From: Prevotella sp.
GTDB taxonomy: Bacteria > Bacteroidota > Bacteroidia > Bacteroidales > Bacteroidaceae
Assembly (NCBI GenBank): GCA_017960525.1
Contig: JAGCZA010000085.1
Span: 1 to 40,185, forward strand
DNA: 40,185 nt
Direction of reading: 5' to 3'
The notes beneath the pieces are model-generated. The model had not been told where the DNA came from, did not search any database, and saw only the letters and a list, made by a program, of their open reading frames with translations. Position 1 is the stretch's first letter. Every line of letters starts with the position of its first letter. This document shows positions 26,002 to 34,831 of this stretch, piece after piece. The position numbers and the translations under genes were made by a program.

Positions 26002-27294
26002 ATGTCACAACCGTTAGCAGAAAGACTTCGCCCCCGCACACTCGACGAGTACATCGGGCAGCAGCACCTGGTAGGCCAGGGGGCTGTTCTCAGGCGTATG
26101 ATAGACTCAGGCCACATCTCATCGTTCATCCTCTGGGGGCCTCCGGGAGTGGGCAAGACCACGCTGGCCCACATCATTGCCAACCGCCTGGAGACACCCT
26201 TCTACACGCTCTCTGCCGTGACCAGCGGTGTGAAAGACGTGCGCGAGGTGATAGACAAGGCCCAGAAGAGCCGGTTCTTCGGCCAGGGGTCGTCGCCCAT
26301 CCTCTTCATCGACGAGATACACCGTTTCTCCAAGTCGCAACAGGACTCCCTCCTGGGAGCCGTGGAGCGCGGCATAGTCACCCTGATAGGCGCCACCACC
26401 GAGAACCCCTCCTTCGAGGTCATCAGGCCCCTGCTCTCGCGTTGCCAACTCTACGTGCTGAAGTCGCTGGAGAAGGCCGACCTGCTACAATTGCTCGACC
26501 GCGCGCTCACCACCGACACGGTGCTCCGCGAGCGGCACATCGACCTCCAGCAGACTGGCGCCCTGCTCCGCTATAGCGGCGGCGACGCCCGCAAGTTGCT
26601 CAACATCCTGGAACTGGTCACCGAGACGCCCGAGGCCACAGACCCGTCGGCACCGCTCGTCATCACCGACGAACTGGTGGAGCGTTGCCTGCAACAGAAC
26701 CCGCTGGCCTACGACAAAGACGGCGAGATGCACTACGACATCATCTCGGCCTTCATCAAAAGCATACGCGGGAGCGACCCCGACGCCGCCCTCTACTGGA
26801 TGGCCCGAATGATAGAGGGTGGGGAAGACCCCCAGTTCATCGCCCGCCGTATGGTGATTTCGGCCTCCGAAGACATCGGGCTGGCCAACCCCAACGCCCT
26901 CCTGCTGGCCAACGCCGCCTTTGACACGGTGATGAAGATTGGCTGGCCCGAGGCGCGCATCGCCCTGGCCGAAGCCTGCGTCTACCTGGCCGCCAGCCCC
27001 AAGAGCAACTCGGCCTATCTGGGCATTGACGCGGCCCTGGCCCTGGTGCGCGAGACGGGCAATCTGCCTGTGCCCCTCCACCTGCGCAACGCCCCCACCA
27101 CGCTGATGAAGCAACTGGGCTATAGCGACGGCTACAAGTACCCCCACGACTTCCCCGGCAACTTCGCCTCCCAACAGTACCTGCCCGACGACCTCACCTC
27201 CACCCGCCTATGGCACCCCCAGCACTCGCCCGCCGAAGAGAAACTCTTCCAGCGAATGACCGCCTGCTGGGGAGAACGGTACGAAAAGGGTTGA
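26002..27294 (+). CDS. rarA: Replication-associated recombination protein A (AAA+ ATPase)
   Basis: 430 aa. RarA/MgsA is a clamp-loader-like ATPase acting at stalled replication forks in the cytoplasm. Features: Walker A GPPGVGKT (46-53), Walker B LFIDEIHRF (101-109, D104, E105), sensor-1 text GATTENPSFE, arginine-finger region PLLSRCQLY, and the C-terminal tetramerisation part with IRGSDPDAALYWMARM and SEDIGLANPNAL. Length is normal. It is strongly GC-rich, and its stop (27292-27294) directly touches the last codon of the convergent restriction gene, leaving no room for a terminator. Confidence 0.96.
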   Translation: MSQPLAERLRPRTLDEYIGQQHLVGQGAVLRRMIDSGHISSFILWGPPGVGKTTLAHIIANRLETPFYTLSAVTSGVKDVREVIDKAQKSRFFGQGSSPILFIDEIHRFSKSQQDSLLGAVERGIVTLIGATTENPSFEVIRPLLSRCQLYVLKSLEKADLLQLLDRALTTDTVLRERHIDLQQTGALLRYSGGDARKLLNILELVTETPEATDPSAPLVITDELVERCLQQNPLAYDKDGEMHYDIISAFIKSIRGSDPDAALYWMARMIEGGEDPQFIARRMVISASEDIGLANPNALLLANAAFDTVMKIGWPEARIALAEACVYLAASPKSNSAYLGIDAALALVRETGNLPVPLHLRNAPTTLMKQLGYSDGYKYPHDFPGNFASQQYLPDDLTSTRLWHPQHSPAEEKLFQRMTACWGERYEKG

Positions 27295-30246
27295 TTATTT
27301 GTTGGTTGCTTTACGGCTCTTAGCCTTCTTGCTCTTTTTTTTTGATTTTGGGGCAGCCAGCTTGGTGCAGACACGCATCAGGATAAGTGCTATTTCCTCA
27401 TCAGTCATTTTGAGATTGATGCCATAGGGTGCATAGATGGCGGCAACAGCACGGTTATTCCTTTCATGGGCATCTACTAAGTCAGCGGGCATAAGTGATG
27501 GATTATATAATTGTTCCAAGGAGGAATCGGAATATTTGTTCCTGATGTCAAGAATAGCTTGAGCTGTCTTTTCTATCGCATTTTTCTGTTCTTCAGTGGC
27601 GTTAGGCCAAGGAAAGTTGTTGTAGACAATACCATTGGAATATCTGTACCTCATCTCCAGTCTTCCGCAAACAATTTTCATCCATGCCATGTGAATGTTT
27701 GATTGCAAAACGCCAAAATGGAAAAGCGTTGCCTCAGGTATTAGTTGCATACCATCGCTACAGAAGTCTTTGGATGTCAATTTGCCCATCGGAACATAAT
27801 CACGATTTTGTGAAGATGTGCGTGGAACGGCGAAATAATCCTTTGCAGGCATGTTTTCCACATGGAAGCGCCTTGGGGTTTTGGCCAGTTCTTTCGTGTC
27901 CTTGCTTGTCCTCTTCGCCCTATAAGCCCTTACAGCCTCAACGCGCTTCACACATAGCGGCATAGCGGCAACTTCTGCGGGCGTACAGTCACCAAGCCAT
28001 AGGCAGTAACGGGGTCTGCCATTGATGAATTCGTCTCCGCCATAATATGGATGGAAATATATTTCGGAAGCCGGTTCCTGACGAATGAATTCCTTCATTT
28101 CCTTTTCATCAAACAAATAGTTTCCATCATCAATAGGTTTATTGCCAATTCCCATTTCCGGAATATCGCATAGGGGTTTAGGCCTGTTCCAAACAAATAA
28201 ATTCTCAGCATTCAGCAAATATCCATTAATGTTGTCAGCAACAATAGTTCCTTTGCTCTCGCTGAATATCCTGTGCTCTACTGCTCTCTTCCGCTTGTTG
28301 AGGTAGAAACCCACTATTACACAATACACATGAGCCATATTGTCAGCCTCGTTGAACCACTGGAAAGACTGCCAGGCAAATAGGATCTGTAGGTTATAAT
28401 GCGACATCAGCGGATGCCAAAGTGGAGCCTCCTGGTCACCCTGGACAATGCTGTTAGTTGACACAAAAGCTGCCGTAATGTTGCGCTTACCCTCCATATA
28501 CGCTGCTGCCTTGGCATACCAGGCGCATACGAAGTCGAGCTTCCCCTGCTTGTCCCAAAGTTTTGTGCCATTTGGGAGGCGGCTTGGCATAGCCTTTTTG
28601 AGGCTCTGTTTCTGCTCGTCATTCATCTTTTTTGCACCTTGGAAAGGCGGGTTGCCGATGATGTATGTCTCAGTGGTTGCTTTTCGCTTCAGCACATCAT
28701 TCCAATCCACCAGTAAGGCATCTGCGTGCTGTATATAGTTGTTTTTGTCCAGCGGCAGCAGGTCAAGGGCACAGTGCAGCACCTTGGCCGTTTGCTGTAT
28801 CAGTTGGCAACCGGCTATCCACAGCGAGGCACGCGCTACTGAGGCCGCAAAGTGGTCAATCTCGATGCCAAAGAACTGGCCCATACGAACCTTGCAGGGG
28901 TCGGTGTTCGGGAGAATGGCATCGTGACGGAATTCCAGTTCACTTTCAATTGCCTGTAGTTCCAGCTCATACAGCGACTTGTAACATTCGGTCAGGAAAT
29001 TTCCGCTACCGCAGGCAGGGTCTAAGAAACGCATGTCAGCCAAACGCTTACGGAAAGCCTCCAACTCACGGTATTTCTTGTCCTTCTCGCCAGCCGTCCC
29101 TATTGGAAGATTCACTATTAGTTCCAGCTTTGTCCTCAGATTGTCAAGAAACAACGGGTCTATCACGCGATGAATATTCGATGGCGTCGTATAGTGCATA
29201 CCGCCGGATTCACGCACCTCGCTATCTACTGTACTTTCAAAGATGCAGCCAAAGTTGGTGGGCGATATCTCGCTCCAGTCAAAAGTCTCGTCAGTATCTT
29301 TCAGGGTCAAGCTCCAGGCACTTTTCAGAATGTCGTAAGCAGCTTTGTTTAGGGCAGGTGTTTCGTAGAGGTCAGCGTTGTTGAACAGTCCGCCGTCGAC
29401 GTATGGAAAGTTTTGAACCTCTACGTCGGCTAATTTGTAATATTCACGCCTGCGTGGCTCGGTCATATCAAGCCAGAAGAACAATGCATCGAACTTCCTG
29501 CTGAGGTCTTTGGCTGAGAATTTTTCAAGGAAAGTGCTGAACTGACCATCATCGAAGATGCCCGCATCCTCAGCAAACAGGCAAAAGACCACACGCACAC
29601 AGAACATATTCAACGACTGCAATTCGGGTTTCGTCCACTCCTTCTTGCTGGCAAAGATGGTGTCATAAAGATTTCTGACATATTCGCTGGCTGTGCTTGA
29701 AATGCGCTCTTCGCGCTTTTCGTCCAAATAGCCTGCCGGTCTGTATGGCTCAATTAGAAATTTTAGTTCACGCCAGCGCGAAGGCAATTCTTCAAGCGCG
29801 ATTCGTTTGATGGGAGCATTCTTGTGATAACTGTCCCAAATGCGGAACTCCTTGAAGTTACAGGCAATTACATAACGGCCTTGGTCTGGTTGATTTAAGT
29901 TGTTATAATAGCCGATACCCTGTTCTATCGGCGTAAGCCATACCTCATTACCGTTCTCATCCTTGCCGCTCTGTTTCTGCTTTGCGTCAAGGTCTACATC
30001 ATTGCTTTTCTGCTCAATGACAATTTTTGAAGTCTTTACACGTATATCAATGCGCTTGGTGGTTCCCTCAAACATCACCTTCGACTGAGGCTCAATCTCC
30101 TTTCTTGCCTTGGAAACACCAAACACATCCTCAAGCAAGTCTTCCCAGAACTCCACATAGTCCTTGTCTTCCTTGCCTCGGCTCTTCCATTCGGCAATAA
30201 ACTCCTGTGCAGCTTTCTTTATCTGCGATTGCTTTGGTTTTACCAT
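27295..30246 (-). CDS. MmeI-like (type IIL/IIG) restriction-methyltransferase
   Basis: 983 aa. A single polypeptide expected to methylate adenine on one strand and cut at a distance. Order: an N-terminal nuclease with the MmeI-type motif KRIDIRVK ... IEQKS (D67, E78, K80); a helical spacer (about 180-390); a methyltransferase core with DPACGSGNFLTE (D409) and IIGNPPFQG (N532, NPPF); a target-recognition region (about 690-880); and a short Lys-rich tail (SKKKSKKAKSRK). It differs from the enzyme at 2316 in nuclease motif, NPPF against NPPY, and overall text, so they are separate systems. It is AT-richer than its neighbours rarA and PL1, suggesting acquisition. It has its own promoter. Specificity unknown. 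Confidence 0.85.
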   Translation of the reverse strand: MVKPKQSQIKKAAQEFIAEWKSRGKEDKDYVEFWEDLLEDVFGVSKARKEIEPQSKVMFEGTTKRIDIRVKTSKIVIEQKSNDVDLDAKQKQSGKDENGNEVWLTPIEQGIGYYNNLNQPDQGRYVIACNFKEFRIWDSYHKNAPIKRIALEELPSRWRELKFLIEPYRPAGYLDEKREERISSTASEYVRNLYDTIFASKKEWTKPELQSLNMFCVRVVFCLFAEDAGIFDDGQFSTFLEKFSAKDLSRKFDALFFWLDMTEPRRREYYKLADVEVQNFPYVDGGLFNNADLYETPALNKAAYDILKSAWSLTLKDTDETFDWSEISPTNFGCIFESTVDSEVRESGGMHYTTPSNIHRVIDPLFLDNLRTKLELIVNLPIGTAGEKDKKYRELEAFRKRLADMRFLDPACGSGNFLTECYKSLYELELQAIESELEFRHDAILPNTDPCKVRMGQFFGIEIDHFAASVARASLWIAGCQLIQQTAKVLHCALDLLPLDKNNYIQHADALLVDWNDVLKRKATTETYIIGNPPFQGAKKMNDEQKQSLKKAMPSRLPNGTKLWDKQGKLDFVCAWYAKAAAYMEGKRNITAAFVSTNSIVQGDQEAPLWHPLMSHYNLQILFAWQSFQWFNEADNMAHVYCVIVGFYLNKRKRAVEHRIFSESKGTIVADNINGYLLNAENLFVWNRPKPLCDIPEMGIGNKPIDDGNYLFDEKEMKEFIRQEPASEIYFHPYYGGDEFINGRPRYCLWLGDCTPAEVAAMPLCVKRVEAVRAYRAKRTSKDTKELAKTPRRFHVENMPAKDYFAVPRTSSQNRDYVPMGKLTSKDFCSDGMQLIPEATLFHFGVLQSNIHMAWMKIVCGRLEMRYRYSNGIVYNNFPWPNATEEQKNAIEKTAQAILDIRNKYSDSSLEQLYNPSLMPADLVDAHERNNRAVAAIYAPYGINLKMTDEEIALILMRVCTKLAAPKSKKKSKKAKSRKATNK

Positions 30247-30268
30247 TTCTGTTTGCGAAATTTATTTG

Positions 30269-30299
30269 CAAAGATACGAAGAAAATGTGAAAAAAACAA
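30269..30299 (-). promoter_or_regulatory. Promoter for the MmeI-like gene
   Basis: On the minus strand TTG (30299-30297), 20 nt, then TAtcTTTG (30276-30269), about 23 nt before ATG 30246. Confidence 0.7.
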
Positions 30300-30381
30300 T
30301 CCTTCCCGAACTTTTACACATTATTAATAAATTTGCACAGACACGTAACTCAAGGACAAACGCCATATTACTTAACCTCTG

Positions 30382-30447
30382 AGTTTGGTTCGTCCAAACT
30401 GTCGGTTTGCTTCGTCCAAACCATGAGTTTGGTTCGTCCAAACTTTT
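30382..30447 (+). repeat. Three 22-nt hairpin repeats with TTCGTCC core
   Basis: Units at 30382-30403, 30404-30425 and 30426-30447. Units 1 and 3 read AGTTTGG-TTCGT-CCAAACT, a perfect 7-bp stem with a 5-nt loop. Unit 2 has GGTTTG and CAAACC, so the outermost pair changes from A-T to G-C on both sides. The period and copy number equal those of the array at 15965. The array lies between the divergent promoters of the MmeI-like gene and the pectate lyase. Confidence 0.95.
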
Positions 30448-30523
30448 CAGCTGCAGCAGGGGGCTTTTGCGATACATTGTGATAATAATAGTGAAATCAT
30501 TTTCTCGTTTCAGAATTATTTTG

Positions 30524-30531
30524 TACTTTTG
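30524..30531 (+). promoter_or_regulatory. Promoter -7 box for the pectate lyase gene
   Basis: TActTTTG followed by CAG, 49 nt before ATG 30581. Only a weak TTT-containing -33 region is seen around 30508. Confidence 0.6.
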
Positions 30532-30580
30532 CAGCCGCTATAACGAAAACTATCTGAAAACTAACTATATTACTAAAGCA

Positions 30581-33500
30581 ATGAAAAAGAGATTTCTCGC
30601 AGTAGCCGTTGGGCTGCTGATGGCCTGTAGCGGAGTGTTTGCCGACAACCGCCAGACCGTGGTGATTGATGGGCAGACATTGAACCAGAATGTCACACGC
30701 CTGACTTTCAATGGTGACAACGTGGACGTGACGCTGGACGACGGCACCACCCGTACTGCCGATATGGAGGCCGTCAGCCTCAGTTTTGACTGGCAGTCGC
30801 AACCCATTGACGACAACATCCCAGGCGACGTGAACGGCGACAAGGTCGTCAATCTGGAAGATGTCAAGCAAATCATCGCATCAATCACCAGCATAGGCAC
30901 AACCGTGGTCAATGCCGATGTGAACAAAGACGGGAAGACAGGCATCGCCGACGTGATGTATGTGCTGAACATCATGTCGGAAACCGCCAATGCCACGAGG
31001 CGGGCGGCAGAGGAACTGATGAAGTGGGATTTCTCGCAGAAGATTGAGTCCGACTCGCTGGCCTTGAGGGCTGCCTCAAGCGAGTGGACATATACGGTGA
31101 ACAATAACCGTTTCGAGAACGTCAATGCCATCAACGGAACCATTACCGCAGGCGGCAAGGAATTGACCCTCACACAGGGCCTCACCGTCAGCGCGAAAGA
31201 GAATAAACTGCGCATTGACTACGGCAAGCGTATCCAGTTGGCTGGTAGCAATATACCGCTCACCACACCAGCATTGAAGAAAGGCCAGATGGTGACCATC
31301 ACTTTTGCCTCGACGGGCGACAAGGTCGTCACCTTCGACCAACTGACCAACCTCACCAATGCTTCCGGCTTTGTGGCTGCCGACAAGAACACGGTGCAAA
31401 CCGGTACGGCCACAGTAGCCGAAGACGGCAGCGTGAGTTTCGCTTCGACCACTGGCAGCATCAACATCTTCTCTATTGAAGTGTCGGGAACTCCTGACCC
31501 CCCATCACCCCCGTCCTCGCAGGACATCACCGACAATGCTGTGGCCCGCAACATAAACGTGAACCAGGCACGATTGACGCTCACTAACGGCAATGTGTAC
31601 TATTATAATACGGGCAATCTGCTGGCCGTCGACATCGACAACCAGACGGGACTCATCAGCCTGACCACACAGAGTAATGCGGTTGACCTTTACTATGCTT
31701 CCGTGAGCGGCATCTCGTTTGTCAAGAAGTTGGGTGATGGGCAGGAGCCTGTCATCGAAAACGGAGGCGTCACAATTACCGAGTCAAGAGGCTGGCTGGA
31801 GTCGCTATATGCCAAGTGGGATTTGTGCCCAGGCGCTCTTGGCTATGAGGTGTATGTACATGGTGGGCAATATGCTGACTGGACCAAGGTCGATGACCAA
31901 CTGGTTCGCAACTACGGCACATACGCTCGTGTCGATGTGGTCGGTCTTGCGGCTGGCACATACGAGTTGATGGTGAAACCTGTGTTCGATGCAAGTGCCG
32001 AAATGCCCACTCTTTCCAATACCTACGTCTATAACATTACGGTGAAGAGTTATTCGCGTCAGGGCTTCGCCTTTAAGGACGGTTATGCCCCTGGTGCCTA
32101 CAACGCTGACGGCACGCTGAAGCAGGGCGCCAAAGTGCTCTACGTGACGGCAAAGACCGCCAAGACCATCAGTACCGACGTGGCTGGGGCAATAACGAAT
32201 CCCTGCGTGGGCCTGCAAACCATCATTGCCGCCTACGAGAAGGGTCAGGACAAGACGCCTATCGCCTTCCGTTTCATCGGCCTCGTCACCAAGGACGACC
32301 TCGATGCCATTGGCAGTAGCGAGGAGGGCATACAAGTGAAGGGCCGCAGGGCCGACTCTGAACTGAACCTCACCTTCGAGGGCATCGGCGACGATGCCAC
32401 CCTGCGTGGCTTCGGCTTCCTCGTGCGCAACTCGAAGAGTGTGGAGTTCCGCAATCTGGGCGTTATGCGCTGTATGGACGACGGCATATCGCTCGACACC
32501 GACAACTCGAACATCTGGGTGCACCATTGCGACTTCTTCTACGGCAAGCACGGCAGCGGCGACCACGACAAGGGCGACGGACAGGTGGACGTGAAGAGCG
32601 ACTCGAAACTGGTCACCGTTTCCTACAACCGCTTCTGGGATATCGGCAAGACCAATATGTTCGGTATGAAGAGCGAAAGCGGCCCCAACTACATTTCTTA
32701 CGACCATAACTGGTTCGACCATAGCGACTCGCGCCACCCCCGTGTAAGGACGATGAGCGTCCACGTGTGGAACAACTACTTCGACAATGTGGCCAAGTAT
32801 GGTGTGGGAGCAACCAGCGGTGCCAGCGTTTTCGTTGAAAACAACTATTTCCTGAAGACCAAGAAGCCCATCCTCGCCTCTCTGCAGGGTACCGACGGTC
32901 TGGGTAGCGGCACTTTCTCGGGCGAGGACGGAGGTATGATTAAGGCATACGGCAACTACTTTGACCGCTCGGCCATCCACTTCAGTTACTACACGCAGAA
33001 GGCTCTATCGAGCAAGGGCTACGATGCCTACGAGACGGCCACCCGCGACGAGCAGGTGCCCGCTACGGAAGTGACCCTCGTGGGAGGCACTGGCTACGAC
33101 AACTTCGACACCAATGCGCAGGTGATGTATCAGTATGATGTGGCCGCTGCTACCGACGTGCCCTCCATCGTCACGGGCTACTACGGCGCTGGTCGACTGA
33201 ATCACGGCGATTTCACCTATACGTTTAACGACAACGTGGGTGTCGACGATACCGATTCGGGCTATGACAGCACCCTTGGAGGCCTCCTTGACAACTATCA
33301 GTCGTCGTTTGTGGGCTTCTTTGGCGAGGAAAGTCAGGGTGGGGGAGATACCCCAGTCGATCCTGACCCCGACGACCCCATTGTCAACCCCACGCCGGAG
33401 GGCACCATCCTTCTGACGTTCACCGACAAGAACGGCACACCCTCCATCACGGGCTTCTTCACCATTTCGGGCAACTACTCCAACTCAAAGGGTACTGCTA

Positions 33501-33754
33501 CCATCGACGGCCAGACCTACCAGTTCTGCCTGAAGATGGAGAGTGCTACAAGCATCAAGTTCACCATCGACAAGCCCTACGTCATGACGCTCTACTTTGC
33601 CGACACAGAGACGGCCAGCATCAAGATTAACGGCACAAAGATTGTGGGCACGGGCAGCACCTACACCCAACAACTGTCGGCCGGCAACTACGAACTTACC
33701 AAAGACAAGAGCGTGAACCTCTTCGGCATCAAGCTGGAGCCTGTCTCTGAATGA
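30581..33754 (+). CDS. Secreted pectate lyase (PL1) with dockerin-like module
   Basis: 1057 aa from ATG 30581 (MKKRFLAVAVGLL, signal peptide 1-21). An earlier in-frame start at 30407 lies before the promoter and is rejected. Order: a short N-terminal domain; a dockerin-type pair of calcium-loop repeats (82-133: GDVNGDKVVNLEDV and ADVNKDGKTGIADV); a beta-sandwich region (about 145-310); a Pro/Ser linker; a fibronectin-like segment (about 400-490); the PL1 parallel beta-helix (about 495-910); a Pro/Asp linker; and a C-terminal beta domain. Catalytic text: NIWVHHCDF (from 643) and RHPRVR (718-723, the RxPxxR motif with the catalytic arginine). PL1 cleaves polygalacturonate by beta-elimination with Ca. 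With GH28 at 7554 it indicates pectin use. Whether the dockerin binds a cohesin is unknown. Confidence 0.9.
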   Translation: MKKRFLAVAVGLLMACSGVFADNRQTVVIDGQTLNQNVTRLTFNGDNVDVTLDDGTTRTADMEAVSLSFDWQSQPIDDNIPGDVNGDKVVNLEDVKQIIASITSIGTTVVNADVNKDGKTGIADVMYVLNIMSETANATRRAAEELMKWDFSQKIESDSLALRAASSEWTYTVNNNRFENVNAINGTITAGGKELTLTQGLTVSAKENKLRIDYGKRIQLAGSNIPLTTPALKKGQMVTITFASTGDKVVTFDQLTNLTNASGFVAADKNTVQTGTATVAEDGSVSFASTTGSINIFSIEVSGTPDPPSPPSSQDITDNAVARNINVNQARLTLTNGNVYYYNTGNLLAVDIDNQTGLISLTTQSNAVDLYYASVSGISFVKKLGDGQEPVIENGGVTITESRGWLESLYAKWDLCPGALGYEVYVHGGQYADWTKVDDQLVRNYGTYARVDVVGLAAGTYELMVKPVFDASAEMPTLSNTYVYNITVKSYSRQGFAFKDGYAPGAYNADGTLKQGAKVLYVTAKTAKTISTDVAGAITNPCVGLQTIIAAYEKGQDKTPIAFRFIGLVTKDDLDAIGSSEEGIQVKGRRADSELNLTFEGIGDDATLRGFGFLVRNSKSVEFRNLGVMRCMDDGISLDTDNSNIWVHHCDFFYGKHGSGDHDKGDGQVDVKSDSKLVTVSYNRFWDIGKTNMFGMKSESGPNYISYDHNWFDHSDSRHPRVRTMSVHVWNNYFDNVAKYGVGATSGASVFVENNYFLKTKKPILASLQGTDGLGSGTFSGEDGGMIKAYGNYFDRSAIHFSYYTQKALSSKGYDAYETATRDEQVPATEVTLVGGTGYDNFDTNAQVMYQYDVAAATDVPSIVTGYYGAGRLNHGDFTYTFNDNVGVDDTDSGYDSTLGGLLDNYQSSFVGFFGEESQGGGDTPVDPDPDDPIVNPTPEGTILLTFTDKNGTPSITGFFTISGNYSNSKGTATIDGQTYQFCLKMESATSIKFTIDKPYVMTLYFADTETASIKINGTKIVGTGSTYTQQLSAGNYELTKDKSVNLFGIKLEPVSE

Positions 33755-34016
33755 AGATACTACATACTGCCGACCAAAGTCCTCATAAAGCGTATGCATA
33801 CAACGTAGGCTTCCTATAGAGGTTTTTTGGCTTGTAGTGAGCCAGTCGGAGATATAGCGATAGTCGGTGCTGTTCTCTGTCTAAGAGTTTCTTCGCATTC
33901 CTCGCTTATTAATAGTAAAATTAACTAAAACGAATTGTGAGCAAAAGAGTTACAGATGATTCACAGCAAGGACTCGGTTTAAAAAGTAGGATATGAATTC
34001 TGGAAACATAATATTA

Positions 34017-34418
34017 ATGAAGAAGTACTTTTTCTATATGATGGCAATTCTAATGATTGCTATGGTAAATGTTAGTTTTACGGCTTGCAGTAGCGATGAT
34101 GACAACGAGGCCACAATTTCAAAATCTGAACTCATCGGTACTTGGTACACGTTGGAGGACGATTGGGTGCTTGTTTTCACCGAAACGAGCGTCACGCAGT
34201 ATGAAATCTGGAAGTTTTCGGGCAAGTACTCACTTAACTCGTACACGGTGACAACCAAGTATTCGCTTAGTGGAAACAAAATCATTGGTGAAGATGGGCT
34301 TAATGCAACAATCTCTATCAACGGAAACACCCTGAGAGTTTCTAACGGCGAAGAATCGCTGACATACACGAAGTTCAACGGTACGCCGCAACAACTGATG
34401 AACTATTTGAACAATTAG
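34017..34418 (+). CDS. Small lipoprotein with lipocalin-like beta domain
   Basis: 133 aa from ATG 34017 (MKKYFFYMMAILMIAMVN); a start at 33993 would add eight residues. A lipoprotein signal with lipobox-like FTACSS puts the lipidated Cys near residue 24, followed by the acidic SSDDDNE typical of surface-export signals in Bacteroidetes. The rest is a string of beta strands (LIGTWYTLEDDWVLVFTE, YSLSGNKIIGEDG, TYTKFN), like lipocalin-like domains in Bacteroidales lipoproteins. Function unknown. The 262 nt before it (33755-34016) show no gene and no clear TAnnTTTG box. A strong hairpin terminator follows. Confidence 0.7.
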   Translation: MKKYFFYMMAILMIAMVNVSFTACSSDDDNEATISKSELIGTWYTLEDDWVLVFTETSVTQYEIWKFSGKYSLNSYTVTTKYSLSGNKIIGEDGLNATISINGNTLRVSNGEESLTYTKFNGTPQQLMNYLNN

Positions 34419-34444
34419 AGAAATTTCTACTATGACAAACCGTA

Positions 34445-34497
34445 GGGCGGGAAACTGCGCCGACATCCTCGGCTCCAGTTTCCCGTCCTGCATTTTA
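34445..34497 (+). terminator. Hairpin terminator after the lipoprotein gene
   Basis: Outer 13-bp stem at 34445-34457 and 34476-34488 (GGGCGGGAAACTG against its complement, one G-T wobble) plus an inner GCCGA/TCGGC stem, followed by TGCATTTTATATT. It begins 27 nt after the lipoprotein stop. Confidence 0.85.
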
Positions 34498-34831
34498 TAT
34501 TAACGTGAGTTCAACGAATTCAGAATATTGCTAATTTCCTAATAATTAGACAATTATTTTTGCCTCCCCTTATATAAAGCAAGGTGTAACCCGCAGATAA
34601 AAGGGCGGATGGACGGGGATAAAACTTAAATTACGTCGAGTCGTTAAGTTTGTGTCCGGGCGGCGTCTGTTTTTCCTGCGGGCGGTCGGATGTTTTTCTG
34701 CGGGGGACGCAACGATTGGCGCCGAAGTGTTATTTATGCTTAAAGAGCGGGGCGAAACGGAAGGGCGGGTGCCGTAATTGGCGCGAAATTCGTAACTTTG
34801 CAGTCCGAAAGACAAAACTGAAACAGCATCT
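34498..34831 (+). promoter_or_regulatory. Gap upstream of dcp with -7 box
   Basis: TAacTTTG at 34793-34800 lies 31 nt before the dcp start; no TTTG sits at the expected distance. A G-rich imperfect tandem duplication of about 22 nt is visible at 34658-34705 (GGCGGCGTCTGTTTTTCCTG, then a variant copy). I see no gene; short open frames here read through G/C-rich noise. Confidence 0.5.

Noticed and set aside
31805-32980. 391-codon minus-strand frame opposite the pectate lyase
   Set aside because: The catalytic PL1 motifs are on the plus strand over the same bases; the antisense text has no domain.
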